64,000 bases of DNA from Burkholderiaceae bacterium (GCA_024235955.1 JACKLJ010000001.1:1535501-1599500), one strand, 5' to 3'; numbered from the stretch's first letter, positions 45,767 through 54,537 are shown. Translations and numbers: made by a program. Notes: generated from the sequence alone by a model not told the origin.

Positions 45767-46585
45767 ATGCCGCGCCGTCGCGATGCTCTTGTTCTGATAG
45801 CTGCCGCCGCCTGCTGTGCAAGGGCGGGCGCCCAGAATCATGCTGAATCCGCCGCCTGCAAGCCGGTCTACCTGACCTTCGATACCGGCCACATGGGCGT
45901 GGCCGAGCTGATCGCCGACGTGCTGCGGCGCCACCACGTGCGGGTGACCTTCTTTGCCGCCAACGAACCCACGCAGGAGGGCGACGGCACCCTGGGCAAG
46001 TTCTGGGCACCGTGGTGGCGCGCCCGCGCGGCCGAGGGGCACGAGTTCGCTTCCCACACCATCGACCACGACTACTGGCGCGGCGATCTGCCGCCGGCCA
46101 CGCCGGGCGGCGCGGCGCGCTTCCGCATCCGTCCCAGCGCCGGGCCGGACAAGGGCCGCAACCTCACCTGGACGGCCGCGCAGTATTGCGAGGCGCTGCG
46201 CCTGGCGGGTGACAGGCTGGCCTCGATGACGCAGAAGAAGCCGCTGCCGCTGTTCCGCGCGCCGGGCGGCAAGCATTCGCCCGCGCTGCTGGCCGCCGCC
46301 GAGGCCTGCGGCTACAAGCACGTCGGCTGGGCACCCGCGGGCTTTCTCGGCGACGAACTGCCGAGCGAGGGCTACCCCAACCAGGCGCTGCTCGACAAGG
46401 CGCTGCGGGACATCCGTGCCGGCGACATCCTGGTGGCGCACCTGGGCATCTGGTCGCGCCACGACCCGTGGGCCCCTGCGGTGCTGGAGCCGCTCATCGT
46501 CGGCCTGCAGCAGCGTGGCTTCTGCTTCCGCACCCTGCGCGAGCACCCGGACTACGCGCCGTGGATCGCCGCGCACGGCGGGTGA
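45767..46585 (+). CDS. Polysaccharide deacetylase family protein
   Basis: A 272-residue protein. The NodB-like motifs are VYLTFDTGHMGV (the usual DD replaced by DT), SHTIDHDYW for the two metal His residues, and FRAPGGKH. The short signal peptide (ALVLIAAAACCARAGAQ) is encoded by a dispersed repeat copy. It may deacetylate a glycan in the envelope. Its gene follows the beta-propeller gene by 13 bp. Confidence 0.85.
   Translation: MPRRRDALVLIAAAACCARAGAQNHAESAACKPVYLTFDTGHMGVAELIADVLRRHHVRVTFFAANEPTQEGDGTLGKFWAPWWRARAAEGHEFASHTIDHDYWRGDLPPATPGGAARFRIRPSAGPDKGRNLTWTAAQYCEALRLAGDRLASMTQKKPLPLFRAPGGKHSPALLAAAEACGYKHVGWAPAGFLGDELPSEGYPNQALLDKALRDIRAGDILVAHLGIWSRHDPWAPAVLEPLIVGLQQRGFCFRTLREHPDYAPWIAAHGG
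45796..45846 (+). repeat. Dispersed repeat, copy forming the deacetylase signal peptide
   Basis: GATAGCTGCCGCCGCCTGCT and GCAAGGGCGGGCGCCCAGAA, a diverged copy read in frame as LIAAAACCARAGAQ. Confidence 0.65.
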
Positions 46586-46592
46586 ACGCGTG

Positions 46593-47609
46593 ATGGACTG
46601 GTTCTACAACGCCTTCGACGCCGCCCAGCAGTGGCTGTTCGTGCAGGTGATCCAGCCGCTGGCCTTCTGGGCCGGCGCCGGCAACCTGCTGGAGCAGGGC
46701 TACGGCGCCACCGAATGGCTGCTGGTGGGGGTGCTGCAGATCGCGGTGCTGGTGCTGGTGCTCGGCCCGGCGCAGCGCCTGTGGCCGGTGGAGCCCGTCA
46801 CCGACCGCCGCGCCGTGCGCGTGGACGTGCTCTACACGCTGCTGCACCGGCTGGGCCTGTTCAAGCTGCTGATGTTCTTCAGCTTCGAGGCCTGGGCGCT
46901 CGACGTGTTCGGCTGGCTGCGCGTGCGCGGCCTGCCCACGCTGCAGATCGACCAGCTCTGGCCCGGCGTGACCGACGTGGCCTGGGTCAGCTTCATCCTC
47001 TACCTGGTGCTGTTCGACCTGGTCGGCTACTGGCTGCACCGCTGGCAGCACCACTGGCACTGGTGGTGGCAGCTGCACGCCGTGCACCACAGCCAGCGCC
47101 AGATGACCATGTGGACGGACAACCGCAACCACCTGCTCGATTCGGTGATCACCGACCTGGTGTTCGTCACCGTCGCGCTGCTCGTCGGCGTGGGGCCGTC
47201 GCAGTTCGTGGCGCTGGTGGCCCTGTCGCAGCTGATGGAGAGCCTGCAGCACGCCAACCTGCGCTGGCCCTGGCCGGCCTGGGCCGAGCGGCTGGTGGTC
47301 AGCCCGCGCTTCCACCGCCACCACCACGCCATCGCGCTCAGCCACGAGCCTGAAGCGGCGCTGGTGGCGGGCAGGGCGCCGGCGGCGGAGGGCGCGCGCG
47401 CCGCGCCCCGCGCGCCCGACCGCTTCGGCGTCAACTACGGCATCCTGTTCCCGTGGTGGGACATGCTGTTCGGCTCGGCCGACTGGCGCGGCGGCTACGA
47501 CGCCACCGGCATCGACGACCAGGTGCTGAAGGGCCGCGACTACGGGCGCGGCTTCTGGGCGCAGCAGTGGCTGGGCCTGCGGCGGCTGGCGGGGCTGGCG
47601 CGACGCTGA
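46593..47609 (+). CDS. Sterol desaturase / fatty acid hydroxylase family membrane protein
   Basis: A 338-residue membrane protein with the eight-His di-iron motif of the fatty acid hydroxylase superfamily: LHRWQHHWHWWW, LHAVHHSQ and RFHRHHHAI. It would hydroxylate or desaturate a lipid. A second ATG-rich region upstream is not used; the ATG at 46593 is 8 bp after the deacetylase stop. The specific lipid substrate is not evident. Confidence 0.9.
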   Translation: MDWFYNAFDAAQQWLFVQVIQPLAFWAGAGNLLEQGYGATEWLLVGVLQIAVLVLVLGPAQRLWPVEPVTDRRAVRVDVLYTLLHRLGLFKLLMFFSFEAWALDVFGWLRVRGLPTLQIDQLWPGVTDVAWVSFILYLVLFDLVGYWLHRWQHHWHWWWQLHAVHHSQRQMTMWTDNRNHLLDSVITDLVFVTVALLVGVGPSQFVALVALSQLMESLQHANLRWPWPAWAERLVVSPRFHRHHHAIALSHEPEAALVAGRAPAAEGARAAPRAPDRFGVNYGILFPWWDMLFGSADWRGGYDATGIDDQVLKGRDYGRGFWAQQWLGLRRLAGLARR

Positions 47610-47710
47610 GCCTGCCCGCCTGGCCGGCGTTTCCGCCGAGGCGCCGGCCGCTTTCCTGGACAATCCCCCGCACCGCCGCGCACCACCGGGTCTTGATGCC
47701 TCTTCGGGCC

Positions 47711-47738
47711 GAGCCTGCCGAAGCCTTTCGACAGGCTC
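47711..47738. repeat. Short palindromic repeat (GAGCCTG hairpin)
   Basis: GAGCCTGCCGAAG pairs with CTTTCGACAGGCTC to form a hairpin in the gap before the flavoprotein gene. A sequence of this kind is scattered through many proteobacterial genomes as an intergenic palindrome. It is also adjacent to AGGGCGAACGG, which normally flanks it. Confidence 0.65.
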
Positions 47739-47795
47739 AGGGCGAACGGTTCGAGCCCTGGCGCGCCGGCCTCCCGAGTTCTTCACGTCATCCCC

Positions 47796-49157
47796 TTGTC
47801 TGCCACCGCCCTGCCTGAAACCTCTCCTGTCGCCATCATCGGCGCAGGCCCCGCCGGCCTGATGGCGGCCGAGGTGCTGTCGCGTGCCGGCGTGGCGGTG
47901 GAGGTGTTCGACGCCATGCCCTCGGCCGGCCGCAAGTTCCTGCTGGCCGGGCGCGGCGGGCTCAACCTCACGCATTCTGAGCCGCTGGCGCCCTTCGTGG
48001 CGCTCTTCGGCGAGCGGGCCGGGGCGGTGGGCGACTGGCTGGCTGGCTTCGGCCCCACCGAAGTGCGGGCCTGGGCGGCCGGGCTGGGGGTCGAGACCTT
48101 CGTCGGCAGTTCCGGCCGCGTGTTCCCCACCGAGATGAAGGCGGCGCCGTTGCTGCGCGCCTGGCTGCACCGGCTGCGCCATCCGCAGACGCCGGGCGCG
48201 GCGCCGGTGCGCTTTCACATGCGGCACCGCTGGGCTGGCTGGGAGGTGCCGGATGCTCCTGATTCAGTAGCTGTCTGCGGCAGCCACGCAAGAGCTGCAG
48301 GCCGATTTGGCTTTGAAACGCCGGCCGGCCGCATCAGCCTGCGCCCGCGCGCCGCGGTGCTGGCACTGGGCGGCGCCAGCTGGCCGCGCCTGGGCTCCGA
48401 CGGCGCCTGGCAGCCCTGGCTGGAGCAGGCGGGCGCGGCGGTGGCGCCACTGGTGCCGGCCAACTGCGGCTTCGACGTGGCCGGCACGCGCGCGCCGGGC
48501 TGGACGCCGTTCTTCGCCGAGCGCTTTGCCGGCCAGCCGCTCAAAAACGTGGTGCTGGCCTTCACCGACGGCCTGGGCCGGCGCTTCGAGCGGCGCGGCG
48601 AATTCGTGCTCACCGCCACCGGGGTGGAGGGCAGCCTGGTCTACGCCGCCAGCAGCCTGCTGCGGGACGAGATCGCCCGCGCCGGCCAGGCGTGCTTCCA
48701 GCTCGATTTGCTGCCCGACCGCAGCGCCGACCAATTGCAGGCCGCGCTGGCGCGCCCGCGCGGCAGCCGCAGCCTGTCGTCCCACCTGCGCGCCCGCCTG
48801 GGCCTGGGGCCGGCGCAGACCGCGCTGCTGCACGAACTGCTGCCGCCCGAGCTGCTGAAGGATGCCGCCGCGCTGGCGCAGGCGCTGAAGGCGCTGCCGA
48901 TCACGCTGCGCGCGCCGCGGCCGGTACAGGAGGCCATCAGCAGCGCCGGCGGCGTGCGCCTGGAGGCCCTGACGCCCGATCTGGAACTGCTGAGCGTCCC
49001 CGGCCTGTTCTGCGCCGGCGAGATGCTCGACTGGGAGGCGCCCACCGGCGGCTACCTGCTCACCGCGTGCCTGGCCAGCGGCGTGCGCGCCGGGCAGGGC
49101 GTGCTGCGCTTTCTGGCCGGGCAGGGCGCGCCGGCCGCGGGCGTGGAGACACGCTGA
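47796..49157 (+). CDS. FAD-dependent oxidoreductase of the TIGR03862 flavoprotein family
   Basis: A 453-residue flavoprotein starting at a TTG at 47796. It has an N-terminal Rossmann motif (AIIGAGPAGLMAAEVLSRAG), the FLLAGRGGLNLTHSEP signature and VLALGGASWPRLGSDG. These proteins resemble HI0933/BaiN-type oxidoreductases with unknown physiological role. A dispersed repeat inserted in frame at 48261-48319 adds about 20 residues to one loop. Whether the protein still folds properly needs comparison with relatives. Confidence 0.86.
   Translation: MSATALPETSPVAIIGAGPAGLMAAEVLSRAGVAVEVFDAMPSAGRKFLLAGRGGLNLTHSEPLAPFVALFGERAGAVGDWLAGFGPTEVRAWAAGLGVETFVGSSGRVFPTEMKAAPLLRAWLHRLRHPQTPGAAPVRFHMRHRWAGWEVPDAPDSVAVCGSHARAAGRFGFETPAGRISLRPRAAVLALGGASWPRLGSDGAWQPWLEQAGAAVAPLVPANCGFDVAGTRAPGWTPFFAERFAGQPLKNVVLAFTDGLGRRFERRGEFVLTATGVEGSLVYAASSLLRDEIARAGQACFQLDLLPDRSADQLQAALARPRGSRSLSSHLRARLGLGPAQTALLHELLPPELLKDAAALAQALKALPITLRAPRPVQEAISSAGGVRLEALTPDLELLSVPGLFCAGEMLDWEAPTGGYLLTACLASGVRAGQGVLRFLAGQGAPAAGVETR
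48261..48319 (+). repeat. Dispersed repeat, copy inside the flavoprotein gene
   Basis: CAGTAGCTGTCTGCGGCAGCC and AGAGCTGCAGGCCGATTTGG, in frame and without stops. Confidence 0.8.
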
Positions 49158-49198
49158 TGCGCCACCGGGCCGGTTCACACGTCGTCCGGATTTTTAGC

Positions 49199-49247
49199 AT
49201 GTTTTTGGCCTCCAGACCAGGTGTGGCGGGCGCAGGCAGCTATCAAA
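49199..49247 (-). repeat. Dispersed repeat, copy upstream of the EI24 gene
   Basis: TTTTTGGCCTCCAGACCAGG and GGCGGGCGCAGGCAGCTATC, intergenic, 46 bp before the gene start. Confidence 0.85.
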
Positions 49248-49293
49248 AAATGACTTTCGCGCGGCCGGTACGAGCGCGCTATGCTTGCCGGCG

Positions 49294-50208
49294 ATGAGAG
49301 CAGTGATCGACGCCTTCTGGCGCGCGCTGGCCGACAGCTTCCGGCCGCGCGTGCTGCTGCTCACGCTGGCGCCGCTGGCCGTGATGCTGCTGCTGGCGCT
49401 GGGCGCGGGCTACCTCTGGGGCGCCGCCGCGCTGGCCTGGGCGCAGGGCTGGGTGAATGGGGCCGGCTGGCTCACCTGGATGCTCGGCTGGCTGGGTGGC
49501 GACGCCGCGGGGCAGGTCGAATCCGTGCTGGCGCCGCTGGTGCTGGTGGCGCTGGTCACACCGCTGGTGGTGCTGGGTGCGCTGCTGCTGGTGGCCCTGC
49601 TTATGACGCCGGCCATGCTGCGGCTGGTGGCGCGCAGGCGCTTCCCCCAACTGGAGCGGCTGGGCGGCGGGGCCGCGGCCTGGGCTGGCTCTGTGGCGCA
49701 TTCGCTGGGCGCCACGGCGGTGGCGCTGCTGGCGCTGGTGGTGTCGATCCCGTTCTGGCTGGTGCCGCCGCTGATCCTGGTGCTGCCGCCGCTGATCTTC
49801 GGCTGGCTGACCTACCGCGTGATGAGCTACGACGCGCTGGCCGAGCACGCCACCGCCGCCGAGCGCCGCGCACTCATGCGCCGCCACCGCGTGCCGCTGC
49901 TGGTGCTGGGCATCGTCAGCGGTTACCTGGGCGCGGCGCCGGCGGTGGTGTGGGCCTCGGGCCTGCTGTTCGCGGCGCTGTTCTGGGTGCTGGTGCCGGT
50001 AGCCATCTGGATCTACACCTGGGCCTTCGCCTTTTCCAGCCTGTGGTTCACCCATTACTGCCTGAATGCGCTGCAGGCCCAGCGTGGGCAGGCGCAGGCA
50101 GCTACCAAAACAGAAGCAAAGGTGGTGGCGACACCATCTGCGCCGGCGGCTTTGCCACCTGCTTCGCCGCCTGCCAGCCCGCCCGAAAGCCATCCCGATG
50201 AACGCTGA
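49294..50208 (+). CDS. EI24/CysZ-like membrane protein
   Basis: A 304-residue integral membrane protein with four or more helices (VLLLTLAPLAVMLLLALGAG, VALVTPLVVLGALLLVALLM). It matches the EI24 (CysZ-like) domain, which in some bacteria moves sulphate, but the role here is unknown. A dispersed repeat fragment lies near the 3' end, giving a Gln/Ala-rich C-terminus. It overlaps the next gene by 11 bp. Confidence 0.8.
   Translation: MRAVIDAFWRALADSFRPRVLLLTLAPLAVMLLLALGAGYLWGAAALAWAQGWVNGAGWLTWMLGWLGGDAAGQVESVLAPLVLVALVTPLVVLGALLLVALLMTPAMLRLVARRRFPQLERLGGGAAAWAGSVAHSLGATAVALLALVVSIPFWLVPPLILVLPPLIFGWLTYRVMSYDALAEHATAAERRALMRRHRVPLLVLGIVSGYLGAAPAVVWASGLLFAALFWVLVPVAIWIYTWAFAFSSLWFTHYCLNALQAQRGQAQAATKTEAKVVATPSAPAALPPASPPASPPESHPDER
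50072..50110 (-). repeat. Dispersed repeat, partial copy at the end of the EI24 gene
   Basis: GCAGGCCCAGCGT and GGCAGGCGCAGGCAGCTACC match one half of the repeat. It is read in frame. Confidence 0.55.
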
Positions 50209-51100
50209 AAGCCCCGCCGCCGCGCCGAAGTTCGGCCTCATCATCGTCGGCGACGAGATCCTGTCGGGCAAGCGTGCCGACAAGCACCTGCCCAAGTGGA
50301 TCGATCTGCTGGGCGAGCGCGGCCTGCAGCTGGCCTGGGCCGAGTACGTGGGCGACGACCCGGCGCGCATCACCGACGTGCTGCGCCGCGCCTTCGCCAG
50401 CGGCGACGTGGTGATGAGTTGCGGCGGCATCGGCGCCACGCCCGACGACCACACCCGCCAGTGCGCCGCCGCCGCGCTGGGCGTGCCGCTGGAGCTGCAC
50501 CCCGAGGCCAGGGCGCTGATCCTGGAGCGCATGCGCGACGTGGCGCTGGAAAAAGGCCTGCCCTACGAGCCCGAGCGGGCCGACAACCAGCACCGTCTGA
50601 ACATGGGCGTGTTCCCGCAGGGCGCGCGCATCATTCCCAACCCGTACAACAAGATTCCCGGTTTTTACGTGCTGAGCGGCGCCGGGCCGTCCCAAGCCGC
50701 GAAGGCCCCCTCGGGGGGCAGCGACCCACGCGAAGCGGGGGAGCGTGGGGGGATCTTTTTCGTGCCTGGCTTCCCGGTCATGGCCTGGCCCATGATGGCC
50801 TGGGTGCTCGACACGTATTGCAGCGCCTGGTTCCGGCGCGACGCGTGGCAGGAGAAATCGGTCATCATCTTCGGCGCCATGGAGGCCACGCTGACCCCGG
50901 TGATGGAGCGGGTGGAGGCCGCGCATCCGCAGGTGCGGGTGTTCAGCCTGCCCAGCGTGGACCATCCCGAATGGGGCGTCCACATCGACCTGGGCGTCAA
51001 GGGCCCGGTGGCCGCCGTGCCCGCCGCCTACAACGACCTGCGGCAGTGGCTGGCGCCCATGAACCTCAGCTATGGCCCTGAACTGGTGCGCAATACGTAA
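50198..51100 (+). CDS. CinA-like molybdopterin-binding domain protein with in-frame palindrome insert
   Basis: A 300-residue protein with a MoaB/CinA-type fold (FGLIIVGDEILSGKRADKH, MSCGGIGATPDDHTRQCAA). Such proteins bind molybdopterin-like ligands, and CinA acts on nicotinamide nucleotides. A GC-rich, hairpin-forming segment (50688-50752) is inserted in frame after YVLSGAGP and before IFFVPGFPVMAWPM, adding about 22 residues. The gene overlaps the EI24 gene and ends just before tandem NtrC-like sites. Confidence 0.85.
   Translation: MNAESPAAAPKFGLIIVGDEILSGKRADKHLPKWIDLLGERGLQLAWAEYVGDDPARITDVLRRAFASGDVVMSCGGIGATPDDHTRQCAAAALGVPLELHPEARALILERMRDVALEKGLPYEPERADNQHRLNMGVFPQGARIIPNPYNKIPGFYVLSGAGPSQAAKAPSGGSDPREAGERGGIFFVPGFPVMAWPMMAWVLDTYCSAWFRRDAWQEKSVIIFGAMEATLTPVMERVEAAHPQVRVFSLPSVDHPEWGVHIDLGVKGPVAAVPAAYNDLRQWLAPMNLSYGPELVRNT
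50688..50752. repeat. Second type of palindromic element, inserted in frame
   Basis: Contains CCCCC/GGGGG (50706-50717) and CCCACGC/GCGTGGG (50725-50749) hairpins. It encodes SQAAKAPSGGSDPREAGERG. GC-rich sequences of this appearance recur between genes in this bacterial group; only one copy is seen in the window. Confidence 0.6.
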
Positions 51101-51117
51101 CGCACCAAAATAATGCA
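51101..51117. promoter_or_regulatory. NtrC-like binding site 1 upstream of glnA
   Basis: CGCACCAAAATAATGCA agrees with the classical NtrC site TGCACCAAAATGGTGCA at 14 of 17 positions. It lies directly after the stop codon of the CinA-like gene. Confidence 0.65.
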
Positions 51118-51125
51118 TTCTTGAT

Positions 51126-51142
51126 GGCACCATATTAGTGCC
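51126..51142. promoter_or_regulatory. NtrC-like binding site 2 upstream of glnA
   Basis: GGCACCATATTAGTGCC is a second NtrC-type site, centred within a perfect palindrome, TGATGGCAC and GTGCCATCA (51122-51146). The centres of the two sites are 25 bp apart. Confidence 0.65.
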
Positions 51143-51243
51143 ATCAGGACGAAGTTACCGGATGTTTCTGTGGAAGGTGTCCCGAAAGCCGCATCAATCA
51201 AGGTCACAATGCGAGCTTTCATGGTGCGAGATCGCAGGGCGAT

Positions 51244-51258
51244 TGGCACAAAAACTGC
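51244..51258 (+). promoter_or_regulatory. Sigma54 promoter of glnA
   Basis: TGGCACAAAAACTGC has the GG (-24) and GC (-12) elements of sigma54 promoters with correct spacing; TTGC is CTGC here. Transcription would begin near 51270, so the NtrC-like sites are centred about 135-160 bp upstream. Confidence 0.7.
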
Positions 51259-51306
51259 TTCCAAAAGCCTGCCTTTTTTACCAACCAAGTCGACTAGGAG
51301 AGCCTG

Positions 51307-52722
51307 ATGGCCAAGAACGTGGCAGACGTCATGAAGATGGTGAAGGAAAACGAATGCAAGTTCGTCGATTTCCGCTTCACCGATACCCGCGGCAAAGAAC
51401 AACACGTGACGGTGCCGATCTCCGCCTTCGATGAAGACAAGTTCAGCGACGGCCACGCCTTCGACGGCTCCTCCATCGCCGGCTGGAAGGGCATCGAGGC
51501 CTCCGACATGCTGCTGATGCCCGAGCCGAGCACGGCCTTCGTCGATCCGTTCTTCGAGGAGTCGACCCTGGTGCTGACCTGCGACGTGCTGGAGCCGGGC
51601 GACGGCAAGGCCTACGACCGCGATCCGCGCTCCATCGCCAAGCGCGCCGAGGCCTACCTGAAGGCCTCCGGCCTGGGCGACACCGCCTACTTCGGTCCCG
51701 AGCCCGAGTTCTTCGTGTTCGACGGCGTGCGCTGGAGCACCGATTCCGGCCACAGCTTCTACAAGATCGACGAGTACGAGGCGCCCTGGAACAGTGGCGC
51801 CAAGCTGGAAGGCGGCAACCGCGGCCACCGCCCGACCACCAAGGGCGGCTACTTCCCGGTGCCCCCGGTCGATTCCACGCACGACATGCGCGTGGAAATG
51901 GTCATGATCCTGGAAGCCCTGGGCGTGCCGGTGGAAGTGTTCCACCACGAAGTGGCCGGCGCCGGCCAGATGGAAATCGGCACCAAGTTCAGCACGCTGG
52001 TCGAGCGCGCCGACTGGACCCAGCGCCTGAAGTACGTGGTCTGGAACGTGGCCGACAGCTACGGCAAGACCGCCACCTTCATGCCCAAGCCCTACCACGG
52101 CGACAACGGCAGCGGCATGCACGTGCACCAGTCCGTGTGGAAGAACGGCAAGAACCTGTTCGCGGGCAAGGGCTACGCCGGCCTGTCGGATTTCGCGCTG
52201 CACTACATCGGCGGCATCATCAAGCACGCCCGCGCGCTGAACGCCATCACCAACCCGACCACCAACAGCTACAAGCGCCTGGTGCCGCACTTCGAAGCCC
52301 CGGTGAAGCTGGCCTATTCCAGCCGCAACCGCTCGGCCTCGATCCGCATCCCGCACGTGGCCGGTGACAAGGCCCGCCGCATCGAGTCGCGTTTCCCGGA
52401 CCCGATGGCCAACCCGTACCTGTGCTTCGCCGCCCTGCTGATGGCCGGCCTGGACGGCGTGGAGAACAAGATCCACCCGGGCGAAGCCGCCACCAAGGAC
52501 CTCTACCACCTGCCGCCGGAAGAGGACAAGCTGATCCCGACCGTCTGCCACAGCCTCGATCAGGCGCTGGAAGAGCTGGACAAGGACCGCGCGTTCCTGA
52601 CCAAGGGCGGCGTGTTCACCGACAGCATGCTCGATGCCTACATCGAGCTGAAGATGACCGAGGTGAACCGCGTGCGCGTCAACGTCAATCCGGTCGAATA
52701 CGACATGTACTACTCGCTCTGA
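51307..52722 (+). CDS. glnA: Glutamine synthetase type I
   Basis: A 471-residue enzyme that makes glutamine from glutamate, ammonia and ATP. Visible signatures are FAFDGSSIAGWKGIEASDM-like segment (with HAFDGSSIAGW), GPEPEFFVFD, GAGQMEIG and NGSGMHVHQS. The adenylylation site is in KDLYHLPPEED, so activity should be controlled by adenylylation. An AGGAG ribosome site precedes the ATG. It is transcribed from a predicted sigma54 promoter with two NtrC-like sites, and ntrB and ntrC lie downstream. Confidence 0.96.
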   Translation: MAKNVADVMKMVKENECKFVDFRFTDTRGKEQHVTVPISAFDEDKFSDGHAFDGSSIAGWKGIEASDMLLMPEPSTAFVDPFFEESTLVLTCDVLEPGDGKAYDRDPRSIAKRAEAYLKASGLGDTAYFGPEPEFFVFDGVRWSTDSGHSFYKIDEYEAPWNSGAKLEGGNRGHRPTTKGGYFPVPPVDSTHDMRVEMVMILEALGVPVEVFHHEVAGAGQMEIGTKFSTLVERADWTQRLKYVVWNVADSYGKTATFMPKPYHGDNGSGMHVHQSVWKNGKNLFAGKGYAGLSDFALHYIGGIIKHARALNAITNPTTNSYKRLVPHFEAPVKLAYSSRNRSASIRIPHVAGDKARRIESRFPDPMANPYLCFAALLMAGLDGVENKIHPGEAATKDLYHLPPEEDKLIPTVCHSLDQALEELDKDRAFLTKGGVFTDSMLDAYIELKMTEVNRVRVNVNPVEYDMYYSL

Positions 52723-52757
52723 TCGGGCGTTGTAAATCGTTCACGGATTGAACGAAA

Positions 52758-52781
52758 AAAGGGCGGCTGCGGCCGTCCTTT
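52758..52781 (+). terminator. Rho-independent terminator after glnA
   Basis: AAAGGGCGGC and GCCGTCCTTT form a hairpin with a TGCG loop, preceded by an A-run and followed by TTT. It separates glnA from the genes downstream. Confidence 0.7.
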
Positions 52782-52880
52782 GTCGTTTCAGGGGGAACGC
52801 GGGTTTTTCGATGAACTCTATTGGCTCATACTCAACCATTCGGTCTGGCCATGCGTTATGCAGGGCACGGCATCGAGTTC

Positions 52881-53396
52881 ATGCGCATGAAATCCAGAGT
52901 CATCCTGCTTTCGTTCCTCACCGCGACCGCGGCATTGCCCGCCGTGGCGCAGGACCGCATCTACCGCTGCGGCAACGAGTACACCAACCGCCCCGCGAAG
53001 GGCGAGAACTGCAAGGTGGTGGAGGGCGGCAACGTCACCATCATCCGCGGCACCGCGCCGGCACCCGCACCGGCGCCGGCGCCGGTGCGCTCGGGCGGCT
53101 CGTCGTCGAGCGACCGGGTGGTGAGCGCGCCGGCGCAGCCGCGCATCGACACGCCGGAGCAGCGCCAGCGCGACGCCGACGCCCGCACGATCCTCGAGAA
53201 CGAGCTCAAGCGTGCCGAGGCGCGCCAGGCCGATCTGCTCAAGACCTACAACAACGGTCAGCCGGACAAGATCGGTGGCGAAGCGCAGAACTACCAGAAG
53301 TACCTCGACCGCGTGGCCGAGATGAAGGCCTCGATCGACCGCAACCAGGCCGACATCGACGGCATCAAGCGCGAACTGGCGCGCGTGTCGCGCTGA
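52881..53396 (+). CDS. Exported DUF4124-like protein
   Basis: A 171-residue protein with a signal peptide (VILLSFLTATAALPAVAQ), a short IYRCGNEYTNRP segment resembling DUF4124, an Ala/Pro repeat linker, and a helical C-terminal region (about 100-171). Function unknown. The ATG at 52881 is preferred over an upstream frame because of the signal peptide. It lies between glnA and ntrB, as is common in this group. Confidence 0.82.
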   Translation: MRMKSRVILLSFLTATAALPAVAQDRIYRCGNEYTNRPAKGENCKVVEGGNVTIIRGTAPAPAPAPAPVRSGGSSSSDRVVSAPAQPRIDTPEQRQRDADARTILENELKRAEARQADLLKTYNNGQPDKIGGEAQNYQKYLDRVAEMKASIDRNQADIDGIKRELARVSR

Positions 53397-53463
53397 CCTT
53401 CCGCCGCCGGCGCAGCCGGATCGCGCGGGCCGCCGCGCAACCCACGGATTGAGGAGCCGCCCC

Positions 53464-54537
53464 ATGCCGAGCCCCCGCCGTCCGCATCCTGCCCGTTTCC
53501 AGGCCTTCGACCTGCTCGCCACGCTGCTGGCGGTGGTCGACGAGCGGGGCGTGGTGCTGTTCGCCAACGCCGGTCTGGAAGACGCGGTGGGCCTTTCCTG
53601 GCGCAGCATCGAGGGCACGTCGCTGCTGCAGTGGTTCGACGATTCACGCACCCTGCGCCAGGCGCTGGTCCGCGCGCGCGAGAACGAGTTCGCCGCGCTG
53701 CGCTTCGACACCCTGCTCAAGCGCCAGAGCGGCGAGCTGCTGCCGATGCACGTGATCGTGGCGCAGACCGAGCGCGATGGCGAACTCATCGTCGAGCTGC
53801 TGCCGCTGGAATTGCAGGCGCGCCAGGAGCGCGAGGAGCGCCTGGCCAACCAGACCAAGGCCAATAAGGAGCTGTTCCACAACCTCGCCCACGAGATCAA
53901 GAATCCGCTGGGCGGCATCCGTGGCGCGGCGCAGCTGCTGGAGATGGAGATCGACAGCCGCGAGCTGCGCGAATACACCCAGGTCATCATCCACGAGTCC
54001 GACCGGCTGCAGGCGCTGGTGGACCGCCTGCTGGCGCCGCACCGCCATGCGCCGGTGGTGAGCGACGTCAACATCCACCAGGTGTGCGAACGCGTGCGCG
54101 CGCTGATCCTGGCCGAGTTCCCCCGCGGCCTCGTGGTGGAGCGCGACTACGACACCTCCATCCCCGAGTTCCGCGGCGACCAGGAGCAGCTCATTCAGGC
54201 GGTGCTGAACATTGCCCACAACGCTGCCCACGCGCTGGCCGCACGGCGCGAGCGCGGCGACGCCAAGATCATCCTGCGCACACGCGTCAACCGGCAGATG
54301 ACCTTCGGCAAGCAGCGCTACCGCTTGGCACTGGAATTGCATGTCATCGACAACGGGCCCGGCGTGCCCGATTCGATCAAGGACCGCGTCTTCAACCCGC
54401 TGGTATCGGGGCGCGACGGTGGTACCGGCCTGGGGCTGACCCTGGCGCAGACCTTCGTGCAGCAGCACCACGGCCTGATCGAACTGGACAGCCGGCCGGG
54501 CCACACGGATTTCAGGATCCTGATTCCGTTGCCATGA
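53464..54537 (+). CDS. glnL: Nitrogen-regulation sensor histidine kinase NtrB
   Basis: A 357-residue cytosolic sensor kinase. It has a PAS-like N-terminal domain, the dimerisation and phosphoacceptor region (FHNLAHEIKNPLGGIRGAAQ, with the His in the H-box), and an HATPase domain (LNIAHNAAHAL, IDNGPGVP, GRDGGTGLGL). It phosphorylates NtrC under nitrogen limitation and works with GlnB. An AGGAG site precedes the ATG, and its stop is close to the ntrC start. Confidence 0.93.
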   Translation: MPSPRRPHPARFQAFDLLATLLAVVDERGVVLFANAGLEDAVGLSWRSIEGTSLLQWFDDSRTLRQALVRARENEFAALRFDTLLKRQSGELLPMHVIVAQTERDGELIVELLPLELQARQEREERLANQTKANKELFHNLAHEIKNPLGGIRGAAQLLEMEIDSRELREYTQVIIHESDRLQALVDRLLAPHRHAPVVSDVNIHQVCERVRALILAEFPRGLVVERDYDTSIPEFRGDQEQLIQAVLNIAHNAAHALAARRERGDAKIILRTRVNRQMTFGKQRYRLALELHVIDNGPGVPDSIKDRVFNPLVSGRDGGTGLGLTLAQTFVQQHHGLIELDSRPGHTDFRILIPLP

